Origin: Geminicoccaceae bacterium | GTDB taxonomy: Bacteria; Pseudomonadota; Alphaproteobacteria; Geminicoccales; Geminicoccaceae | NCBI GenBank assembly: GCA_020445645.1 | Contig: JAGRGG010000061.1 | Coordinates: forward strand, 1-35,239 | Length of the DNA stretch: 35,239 bases | Direction of reading: 5' to 3' | Shown here: piece after piece, positions 28,746-35,239 of the stretch | Layout of the letters: each line of letters starts with the position of its first letter | Position numbering within the stretch: position 1 is the first letter of the stretch | Notes under the pieces: generated by a model | Database searches by the model: none | The model's input: only the letters and a program-made list of their open reading frames with translations | What the model was told of the DNA's origin: nothing | Translations under genes and position numbers: made by a program

Positions 28746-30020
28746 CTAGGTTTTAGTCGCATACGCTCGATTCCCAAAGGGACGGTGCGGCGGCAATGGC
28801 AACCGCTCGCCCGCGATGAGAGCCGGCAGGTCGAGACCGTAGGCGAGCAGGTCTGTGCCGTGGCCGTCCTTCAGGGCATAGCGCCGCATGAGGCCAGCGG
28901 GCATGGCAGGACTGGAAGGGTAGAGAAGGGCGACCTGCTGACAGTCGTAGCGGGCGGCGTAGGCGGCGAGCTGGTAGACGTCCCCTTGCGCGAGGCCCAG
29001 GTCCGCAAGCCCGGCGTCGACGGCCTTCCACTTGGCGTCGGCGACGAGGAGGACATGGTCCTCCCGGTCGAGCACGGCGATGTCCGGCCGCATCCTGAAC
29101 ACGGACGCGTCACCGTGGGCGGCGAAGTACCGTTGCGGGCCCTGCGCGACGACGCGGCGCCCCTCCCGACCCCAGTCGCGCGCGGCGACGGCGGCAACAA
29201 ACGCCTCGAACAGGCGGTTCATGTCGAACAGGAGTCCGAAGCTTGCCGCGCCGCCCGCCGCGACGTCGGGGTGGAGGTTGCGCAGAAAGGCTGCCGCCCG
29301 GGTGAACAAAGGTTGCCAGGGGGCGATGGTCCGGTCGAAGGGTAGGGCCTCGACGTCTTCCGCCCTGACCTTCATTGCAGCGACGTCTTCCAGGCGGCGG
29401 AGCAGCACGTTGGCCTCGCGCCGGGCTGCGCCCCCGACGGCGAGGTCGAGCATGACGCGCAGCGCGTGCTTCAGGGCGCGATTGTGGGCGTTGTCGAGGC
29501 TGAACTCGTCGTAGCGGCAGTAGAGCCGGGCTTGGTTCACGAGGTTGTGGCGCATCTGTCCCGGCAAATGCAGGCGGCCGCGCAGCTTAGTCAGGTTCTC
29601 CTCCTCATCGACGTAGCGGCGGATCGGCCCCCGGTGCAGCAGGGTCGTCGTTCGGCGGCAGAAGTCGAGGATGAAGACGTCGAGCAGGTGGTGTTGGTGC
29701 AGAGCAAGGTCGGCCACGTCGATCGTGGCGGCGAGGCGCTCGCCCGCGAGGCGCAGCATGGCGACGAGGCAGCGCCGCGTCCCGTCCGGATCGTCGAGGG
29801 AGCCTTGCAGCTTAGGTAGGATCTCGATCGTCAGGTCCCCAGCCTGCACGACGCCGCAAAAGGCGCCGAAGCACACGCTATGGTGGCACCAGGCGAGGAC
29901 GCCCTTCGGCAGGGCAGGCTCAAGGCGGGCCAGCGCCGCCGCTTGTGTCCGGGTCAAATCAGTCCCAGGTCCGCCGCCAATCGTAAGCCTCTGGTGCTCG
30001 CGCAGCGACAGGATGCTCAT
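28746..30020 (-). CDS. mcrC: McrC-type nuclease subunit of a modification-dependent restriction system
   Basis: A 424-residue partner of McrB that cuts DNA containing modified cytosines when driven by McrB GTP hydrolysis. The N-terminal half carries the McrB-contacting region (TIEILPKLQG; ENLTKLRGRLHL). The C-terminal half is a PD-(D/E)xK nuclease with MRPDIAVL (Asp313) and VADAKWK (Asp328, Lys330), then YQLAAYA. The start ATG 30020 overlaps the mcrB stop as ATGA, so the two are made together. The TAG stop is 38 bases before the small frame upstream of the TerB-C gene, so read-through into that module is possible. Confidence 0.94.
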   Translation of the reverse strand: MSILSLREHQRLTIGGGPGTDLTRTQAAALARLEPALPKGVLAWCHHSVCFGAFCGVVQAGDLTIEILPKLQGSLDDPDGTRRCLVAMLRLAGERLAATIDVADLALHQHHLLDVFILDFCRRTTTLLHRGPIRRYVDEEENLTKLRGRLHLPGQMRHNLVNQARLYCRYDEFSLDNAHNRALKHALRVMLDLAVGGAARREANVLLRRLEDVAAMKVRAEDVEALPFDRTIAPWQPLFTRAAAFLRNLHPDVAAGGAASFGLLFDMNRLFEAFVAAVAARDWGREGRRVVAQGPQRYFAAHGDASVFRMRPDIAVLDREDHVLLVADAKWKAVDAGLADLGLAQGDVYQLAAYAARYDCQQVALLYPSSPAMPAGLMRRYALKDGHGTDLLAYGLDLPALIAGERLPLPPHRPFGNRAYATKT

Positions 30021-32641
30021 TCGAGCGTCTCGTAAACCTTGCGCACCGCTTCGGGCGTGACCTCGACCTCGGGCGCCACCTCATAGACCACCCCCTCGGA
30101 CGCGGCCTCGGCGTTGCCGAACAGCTTCGAGGGCGAGACCTTGCCGGTGCGCACGATCTGCCGGCTAGGTTCCTTGACCTGGGTGTCCGCCAGCACGAGC
30201 CGGATCTTGTGCCAGTCCTCGTAGAAGTACTCCTGCAGGAGCGGCACGATCTCGCGGAGCAGCACGCGGCGCAGACTCTCGAAGTCGCGGACCTTCATCA
30301 GGTAGGCGTGGCCGAGCGTCTGGTCGCGGTGGAGCAGGTAGGCGATACGTTCGTTGAGCGCGGTCAGAAGGGCGCGAAGGTCGATCTCGCCGTCCTCGCC
30401 GTCGGGGATCGTGCCGTCGCCTGCGCCGATGACGGCTTCGGGGACCGGCATCAGTTCCTCGAAGCGAAAGCGCCGGCGCAACGCTACGTCGAGAAGGGCG
30501 AGCGAACGGTCGGCCGTGTTCATCGTGCCGTAGACGTCGAGGTTGGTCGGCACGCCGAACGTGTCGCCGGAGTAGGGTAGGGTTACCTCCATGCCGCCGA
30601 CGAGCCTGCCGACCTCGTCGTAGACGGCGCGCTTGTCGGGCTCGATAAGGGTGATCATCTCGCCGAAGATCTTGGCGACGTTGCCGCGGTTGATCTCGTC
30701 GATGAAGAGGGCATAGCGGCGGTGCGGGTTCAGCCTTGCCCGCTCGCACAGCCGCCGGAAAACGCCCGGCACGACCCTGTAGGTCAGGACGCCGTCGTTC
30801 GCCTCGGGGCGGATGCCTTCGATGAAGTCCTCATAGGCGTAGGCTTGATGGAAGGTGACGAAGGCGTAGCGTCGAATGGAGGACTTATCGCTCCCGGGAC
30901 CGGCTCTAAGGACGTCGAGCAACTCGACCAGATCGGCGCAGCCATCCTGCCACTCGCCGGTAAGGTGCCAGTTGCCGGCTTCATTCTTGTCGAAAACGAA
31001 GGGACTGGTGCGCCGTACTGGATTCACCTGAACATGCGGCGAGTCGAGCGGCACATGGTACTGCAGGGCGTTCCAGCACGTGGCGCGCAGCAACCTGTTC
31101 GCGCGGCCGGAGGCTTTGGCTTTCCAGAACGCGTGCTGCAGGATGTCGTCGACGGAAGCGGGGCGATTCAAGTCCGCCAGCACCAGAAAGGCGACCTGCC
31201 ACCACGTCAAGCCGGCCATGCGCTCCCGCAGCCACGTCTCGCGGTCGACCTTGACGGGCTCCTGCTCGTAGTCGGGCAGGTAGGCCGTGCGCAGGCGATG
31301 CGTCTTGCCGGTGCCGGGCGGACCGTAGAGGATCAGGTTGAGGGCCGAGGACGATGACGAGGGCATGGGCACCGCCTCCCCCATCTGGACCTTCTCGGCC
31401 GCCGCCAGCGGCGGCAGCCCTTCCCACAGGCGCTCCAGCCTGCGGGCGGCTTCGGGCAGAAGGGCAATATCCGAAGTCTGCGGCGACCACGTCTGCGTCG
31501 GGGCCTCGGCTTCCAGCTTGCCGATCCCGACGATCGGATCCTCGTCGGCATCCCGGATCGCGATGAACCCAATGTCGACGAAGCGCGTCGCTTGGCCCGC
31601 CTCGGCACGGCCCGGATCGTAATGCGGTGCTTCGTAGGCTTCCTTGACGATGCTGCCGCGGGCGATGATGCCCCGCGGCTCACGGTCGAGCCGAACGAGA
31701 TAGGCGACGTCACCCGCCTTCGGCCTCGTCGAGCTTGAGCGCCAGGGCATCGTGACGATCTCGCCAGCCGTCGTTGCCGCACGATTGCCGGCAAGATCTT
31801 TCCAGGTCCAGTTGTCAGGGTTCCAGGCGAACAGCCAGGCTTGGCCGGCTTGACTCCACCGGACCTTGATGTCGTCCTGGTAGAAGTCGATGCCGGCCGT
31901 GCCGCGCTCAGCTTCAAGGCCCTGGCGGATCTCGAGCAACGCTCGGTCGATCGCCGCGTCGTTCATGGCGCCGACGGCCTTGGGCTTGAGTCCCTTGAAC
32001 GCAGCGACGATCTTCTGCTTATCAGTTGCCGTCGTGATGCGCTCGAAGGTTTCGGGAAAGCAGAAGTAGCGTAGGATGTGGCGGAACTGGCGATGGCCGT
32101 CCATCGGCACCGTCGCAAGCCATGCCGAGAAGCGCCAGGGGTCAGCGAGCACGTGCCGCCGCTCGTCGGGCGTCAGCCCCTTGAAGACCCGCGTCAGCCC
32201 GATGAGGTAGACGAGCTCGCGCCAGCGGTTCGTATTGTAACCCATGCCGGGCGAGCCGATGCCGTGCAGGACAGGCGCGGCCAAGTAGGACACGTCGTCC
32301 GGCAGTTCCTTCTCTGACCAGCTCCAGACTTCACGAATCTTCGACGCCTTCATCTCGACGCTGACATTGGATTGGAACAGGTAAAGCAGCCACAGCATCT
32401 CGGCCATGAGCTGGCGCGCGTCGGGCGGGGCAGCCTTGACCTGCGCGTGCAGCTTCTCGAAGAAGGTGCCGCTGCCGGCGTCGGGGTTCTGGACGAAGTG
32501 CCGATCGAGCGCGTCAAGCAGGTTGGGCGTCCAAAGCGAAAGATCATCGATCAGAATGCTACTGTCCTGCACGAAGCAGCGTTCCTTCCACGCCGCCGCA
32601 GCCTTGAGGATCGGCGCGTGGTCCGGATGCGCGATAGCCAT
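30017..32641 (-). CDS. mcrB: McrB-type GTPase with EVE-like domain
   Basis: An 874-residue AAA+ motor of an McrBC restriction system. Residues 1-250 are helical and shared with similar McrB proteins. An EVE/PUA-like domain follows at about 265-395 (AWLFAWNPDNWTWKDL ... VDIGFIAI), the usual reader of modified bases. The AAA+ core has Walker A YGPPGTGKT (439-447), Walker B ALFIDEINRGN (644-654), the GTP-selecting GTMNTADRS (705-713) and arginine finger region ALRRRF. Between Walker A and the rest of the core lies an insertion (about 455-590) with a helical, winged-helix-like segment (AGLTWWQVAFLVLADLNRPA). ATG 32641 has GGAGG six bases upstream. It overlaps mcrC by four bases. Confidence 0.93.
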   Translation of the reverse strand: MAIAHPDHAPILKAAAAWKERCFVQDSSILIDDLSLWTPNLLDALDRHFVQNPDAGSGTFFEKLHAQVKAAPPDARQLMAEMLWLLYLFQSNVSVEMKASKIREVWSWSEKELPDDVSYLAAPVLHGIGSPGMGYNTNRWRELVYLIGLTRVFKGLTPDERRHVLADPWRFSAWLATVPMDGHRQFRHILRYFCFPETFERITTATDKQKIVAAFKGLKPKAVGAMNDAAIDRALLEIRQGLEAERGTAGIDFYQDDIKVRWSQAGQAWLFAWNPDNWTWKDLAGNRAATTAGEIVTMPWRSSSTRPKAGDVAYLVRLDREPRGIIARGSIVKEAYEAPHYDPGRAEAGQATRFVDIGFIAIRDADEDPIVGIGKLEAEAPTQTWSPQTSDIALLPEAARRLERLWEGLPPLAAAEKVQMGEAVPMPSSSSSALNLILYGPPGTGKTHRLRTAYLPDYEQEPVKVDRETWLRERMAGLTWWQVAFLVLADLNRPASVDDILQHAFWKAKASGRANRLLRATCWNALQYHVPLDSPHVQVNPVRRTSPFVFDKNEAGNWHLTGEWQDGCADLVELLDVLRAGPGSDKSSIRRYAFVTFHQAYAYEDFIEGIRPEANDGVLTYRVVPGVFRRLCERARLNPHRRYALFIDEINRGNVAKIFGEMITLIEPDKRAVYDEVGRLVGGMEVTLPYSGDTFGVPTNLDVYGTMNTADRSLALLDVALRRRFRFEELMPVPEAVIGAGDGTIPDGEDGEIDLRALLTALNERIAYLLHRDQTLGHAYLMKVRDFESLRRVLLREIVPLLQEYFYEDWHKIRLVLADTQVKEPSRQIVRTGKVSPSKLFGNAEAASEGVVYEVAPEVEVTPEAVRKVYETLE

Positions 32642-32674
32642 GATTTGCCTCCCTCAATTGGCACCAATGGTCAT

Positions 32675-32703
32675 GGCATAGGTTAATTGCGGGCGCATCT
32701 CAA
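32675..32703 (-). promoter_or_regulatory. candidate promoter of the mcrBC genes
   Basis: On the minus strand TTGAGA (32698-32703) and TATGCC (32675-32680) are separated by 17 bases. They would start a transcript near 32668 with a leader of about 27 bases before ATG 32641. The surrounding 200-base gap is AT-richer than its neighbours and is the obvious place for a promoter serving the defence genes. The -10 match is modest. Confidence 0.4.
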
Positions 32704-32853
32704 GAAGTAGGATGCGGCATCATTCTCCGGCGGAAGGCTGGGTGTCTCTAATAGAGAAACAACTTGGAAATATTGAGCGGCGCGGCCGCTTGTTCGCAGT
32801 TGCAACGATCGCATCAGTCGGAAAGACGACATTTGTGCCCTGACCGAATAGCT

Positions 32854-33183
32854 TCAAACGTCCTCCCCCTCGACCCCCAACCGTCGCAGCATCGCGAGCG
32901 CCATCCGTCTTAGATCCTGGATGTCCTTGGCATAGGCGCCGTGCCTATAGGCGTTCTGGTTGCCCCTTTGCCCGCCGCTGCCGTAGGCGCCGCCGTGCAT
33001 CCGGCAGCGGCGCTTGCCTTTCACGGCGGGGGCGCGGCAGCGGGTGTTGCTCCTGGTCCGCGCCCCGCAGCGCGGGCTCTGATGCATGGGTCGGACGCTC
33101 GTGGTGGAGGCGGGAGTGTCGGTGCCTACGGCGTCCTTAACGTTCATCCCGCTTTGCATGGGCCCGTTCTTGGCCTTCGTCAT
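32854..33183 (-). CDS. mobile-element protein with HGG and GNxNAxxHG motifs
   Basis: A 109-residue basic protein. CGARTRSNTRCRAPAVKGKR, with nearby Cys and His, looks like a small zinc-binding unit. It is followed by RMHGGAYGSGGQRGNQNAYR and HGAY, the pattern of a protein family common in alphaproteobacterial phages and islands. Its biochemical role is not established; some members are annotated next to phage packaging genes. It is the last of four genes joined by 4-base overlaps (ATGA at 33180-33183), so it belongs to a coupled cassette with the three upstream. Confidence 0.75.
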   Translation of the reverse strand: MTKAKNGPMQSGMNVKDAVGTDTPASTTSVRPMHQSPRCGARTRSNTRCRAPAVKGKRRCRMHGGAYGSGGQRGNQNAYRHGAYAKDIQDLRRMALAMLRRLGVEGEDV

Positions 33184-33806
33184 CGACCTCCCCCCTTGGC
33201 ACCCATCTTGATGCTGCCGACGATCGCCTGCCCGCCGTCCTTGACCTCGACCCGCTCGACCCGCACCACTTGCTGTGCTGGGGCACGGTGGCGCTTGAGG
33301 ACGCCCATCTGCATGGCGTAGGCGCGCAGGAGCTTGACGGCGAGGTTGCCGCTCGCCTGCTGGCGCTCGATCGAGTCCGACCGCGCCGCGTCCTGGAGGA
33401 GGCGCACGGCGAGGTGGTGCGTCGCCGCCATCTGCACGGCGAGTTGGCCCTCGACCTCGTCCCGAGGTGCTACCGCCGCCATGCCGGCGACGAGGGCATT
33501 GGCCGCCTGCACCGTGCCTCCAGCGCCGTCGTCGACGAGCCGGGCGAGGTCTTCCACGGCCTGGAGGGCGAACGCCTTCGAGCCGGAGCCCGTCGCCTCC
33601 ATCAACCTGCCGACGTAGCCCTTGACGTCATGACCCTCGACGGCGGGAGAGAGAAGGCTCTGCCCGTCCCGCTCCTGCCGCTCGAAGGCGGGTGGGACGG
33701 GTTCGCGCCGCGGCTTCGGACGCCGACGGCGGGTCGTTGGGGATGTGGTGAGGTCGTTTGCCACGGAGGATGCTCCGGTCGGGGGTGGGGAAGGAGTGCG
33801 GCTCAC
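33180..33806 (-). CDS. hypothetical protein of the mobile cassette (208 aa)
   Basis: A 208-residue protein. A disordered basic, proline-rich N-terminus (to about 50) is followed by a helical body (AFALQAVEDLARLVDDGAGG; QLAVQMAATHHLAVRLLQDA; NLAVKLLRAYAMQMGVLKRH) and a beta-like tail (QQVVRVERVEVKDGGQAIVG). That ending is typical of the proteins found beside the HGG-motif gene in alphaproteobacterial elements. Function is unknown. The GTG start (33806) overlaps the previous stop as GTGA, and its own stop overlaps the next gene as ATGA. Confidence 0.75.
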   Translation of the reverse strand: MSRTPSPPPTGASSVANDLTTSPTTRRRRPKPRREPVPPAFERQERDGQSLLSPAVEGHDVKGYVGRLMEATGSGSKAFALQAVEDLARLVDDGAGGTVQAANALVAGMAAVAPRDEVEGQLAVQMAATHHLAVRLLQDAARSDSIERQQASGNLAVKLLRAYAMQMGVLKRHRAPAQQVVRVERVEVKDGGQAIVGSIKMGAKGGGR

Positions 33807-34057
33807 GGCAAAGGCTCCCCGTGCAAACCTACTTCGGCGGGATCCTTGGCAAGTTCAGGCGCCACGGCCAGTGCCGCGCAGGCCATCCGCATGTGCCAGT
33901 CTGCCTGTGGCGCAGCCGGAGGTCCGGCGTGCGAAAAAAGCGAAGGAAGCGAAAAAACTCCCTCGCCCGGTCGACCGGTGGGCGATTCTGCACCCTTCCT
34001 AACCCTTTTTGCGCTTTTTTCGCGCCCGTGGTGCCGGGCAAGCTCTAGGTAGCTCAT
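33803..34057 (-). CDS. small hypothetical protein of the mobile cassette (84 aa)
   Basis: An 84-residue protein beginning MSYLELARHHGREKSAKRVR. A low-complexity middle (SPTGRPGEGVFSLPSLFS) and a helical C-terminus (MRMACAALAVAPELAKDPAE) follow. The start ATG 34057 overlaps the stop of the DUF3987-type gene as ATGA, and its TGA overlaps the next GTG, so this is a real coupled gene despite its size. Runs of A and T near 33937-34020 make it prone to slippage. Function is not known. Confidence 0.68.
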   Translation of the reverse strand: MSYLELARHHGREKSAKRVRKGAESPTGRPGEGVFSLPSLFSHAGPPAAPQADWHMRMACAALAVAPELAKDPAEVGLHGEPLP

Positions 34058-35239
34058 CGGATGGCCCTCCACCGTTCGGTGGGGCGTCCCCCCGTGTTTT
34101 CCCGCTCGCACGCCGCCATCCTCTGCCCCTTGAGCGCCTCTAAGGCGCGGTTGATGGCGGTGGCCGACTGGTGCCGGCCGAACAGGGCGGAGAGGTCGCT
34201 TCGGTTCATCCCGGCCGGAGCCTTCTTCAGCGCTTGCAGGATCGTGTCCGCCACCGGGTCGCCGAGCGTCTCGCCGAACAGGCAGGCGGCCGACGCCTCG
34301 CAGTAGTCCCACACCGCGAGCGCAGCCCTCAGGTGGACGGGGACGATCAGGCGGCCGCCGTCCATGATGGCGTAGAGCAGGGCAAGCCGGACAACGTGCG
34401 CCTCGCCGCGGGCGACGACGGCGCCCAAGAGCCCCGGCTTGCCCTCGCTCAAGGGCTCGTAGACCGCCGCCCACAGCGCGCGGGCCTCATCGTCCATCCG
34501 CACCTCACCGAGCCCGCGCGCCATCTCGATTTGTGCCCGCAGGCGGGGCACGAGGTCGCTCCAGTCGATCGGCCCGCCGCCGAAGGGCAGCAGCCTGGAG
34601 CGGCGCACGCAGGCGATCAAAAAGCGGTTGAGAAAGCCGTTCGCCATCTCGGTGCGGTTGAGGTCGCGGCGCAACTCGTCTTCGGTGATGTGACCGATGA
34701 GGCTGATGTGGGCGCCCGTGGCCCGCGCCGGGCTCGTCTTGGTCAGCGTGCGCAGGTCGCCCTTGTCCCAGGCGTCGCGGACGACGGCGGAGAGGATGCT
34801 GCCCTGCCGGTCCGCCATGCGCAGCACCGACGCGAACTCCTCCTCCACCACGAGCAGGCGCTTGTCGGCAACCCCGGCGTCGGCGACGGCCTCGGCGCCC
34901 GTCTTCTTGTCGGTCTTGATCCGGGGGATCGGGTCGCGCACCTCCCAGATCAGCCCTTCGCCGCTGGAGAGGCCCGACACGATGCGGTCCCGCTCCCATT
35001 CGTCGTCCACCTGCTTGAAGGGCTCGCGTGCCCGGTTCCACGACGTGCCCTTGCGCGCCTTGGCCGTCTGGCCGACGAGGAGCAGGTTCTCGTTGGCGTA
35101 GTGGCGGGTCGCCTCGACGCGGTAGAAGGGCGCTGTCTCGCCCGCCCGGCCGATGGCGTTGCCGGCCAAGACGATCAGCTGCAGGAGCACGGCGGCGGGG
35201 TCGGCCTCGGTTTCGTCTAAGCGGCGGTGCGAAAGTGTC
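34054..35239 (-). CDS. DUF3987-type replication-associated protein, 5'-truncated by the window edge
   Basis: The last 395 or so residues of a larger protein; the frame stays open to the window edge, so GTG 35190 is not the true start. Visible signatures are QLIVLAGNAIGRAGE, LLLVGQTAKARKGTSW (P-loop-like), RIVSGLSSGEGLIWEVRDP, DKRLLVVEEEFASVLRMADR, TLTKTSPARATGAHISLIGH and a C-terminal helix-turn-helix region (MNRSDLSALFGRHQSATAIN). These are features of DUF3987 proteins carried by phages and integrative elements, often fused to or near primases. A role in element replication is inferred. It heads the four-gene coupled cassette. Confidence 0.78.
   Translation of the reverse strand, partial: TLSHRRLDETEADPAAVLLQLIVLAGNAIGRAGETAPFYRVEATRHYANENLLLVGQTAKARKGTSWNRAREPFKQVDDEWERDRIVSGLSSGEGLIWEVRDPIPRIKTDKKTGAEAVADAGVADKRLLVVEEEFASVLRMADRQGSILSAVVRDAWDKGDLRTLTKTSPARATGAHISLIGHITEDELRRDLNRTEMANGFLNRFLIACVRRSRLLPFGGGPIDWSDLVPRLRAQIEMARGLGEVRMDDEARALWAAVYEPLSEGKPGLLGAVVARGEAHVVRLALLYAIMDGGRLIVPVHLRAALAVWDYCEASAACLFGETLGDPVADTILQALKKAPAGMNRSDLSALFGRHQSATAINRALEALKGQRMAACERENTGGRPTERWRAIR

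Overview
The window is GC-rich DNA typical of an alphaproteobacterium, probably of the Rhodospirillales/Geminicoccales type. Three things support this: the 180-kDa class NAD-glutamate dehydrogenase, an alphaproteobacterial SOS box (GTTC-N7-GTTC) in front of umuDC, and a PmtA-like phospholipid methyltransferase. The species cannot be named from sequence alone.

Positions 1-13.9 kb look chromosomal. They hold the 3' part of serA, a large MHYT-PAS-GGDEF-EAL cyclic-di-GMP enzyme, a gene-poor stretch (about 3.6-7.1 kb) with two small unknown genes and a frameshifted IS1595-type transposase remnant, a membrane diguanylate cyclase, a PmtA-like methyltransferase with its own promoter and a 1621-residue NAD-GDH. 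The stretch ends at tRNA-Arg(CCG).

Positions 13.9-16.98 kb form a short segment between two tRNA-linked sites. It carries an SOS-controlled umuD-umuC pair, two small unknown genes, a truncated gene, and the 3' half only of a second tRNA, tRNA-Arg(ACG). Each tRNA 3' end is followed 59-60 bp later by a pair of similar octamers spaced exactly 11 bp apart, as expected of integrase arm sites. No integrase gene is visible.

Positions 16.99-35.24 kb are coded entirely on the minus strand and read as a defence and mobile-element island. In transcription order it starts with a four-gene mobile cassette joined by 4-base start/stop overlaps: a DUF3987-type protein, an 84-aa protein, a 208-aa protein and a 109-aa protein with an HGG/GNxNAxxHG motif. 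Then come mcrB-mcrC (modified-DNA restriction), a three-gene module resembling Shango (TerB-C protein, P-loop ATPase, Lhr-like helicase), and a type I restriction-modification system (hsdM, hsdS, hsdR). The three defence systems lie head to tail over about 15.7 kb. McrBC cuts modified DNA, the type I enzyme cuts unmodified DNA at its own sites, and the ATPase/helicase/TerB-C module is of a kind known to protect against phage.

The least certain part is the TerB-C gene. It has no recognisable N-terminal TerB domains, begins at a GTG directly after an in-frame TAG, has no visible Shine-Dalgarno sequence and sits in AT-richer DNA. The helicase start is also unresolved. The module may be damaged or may be a divergent variant.
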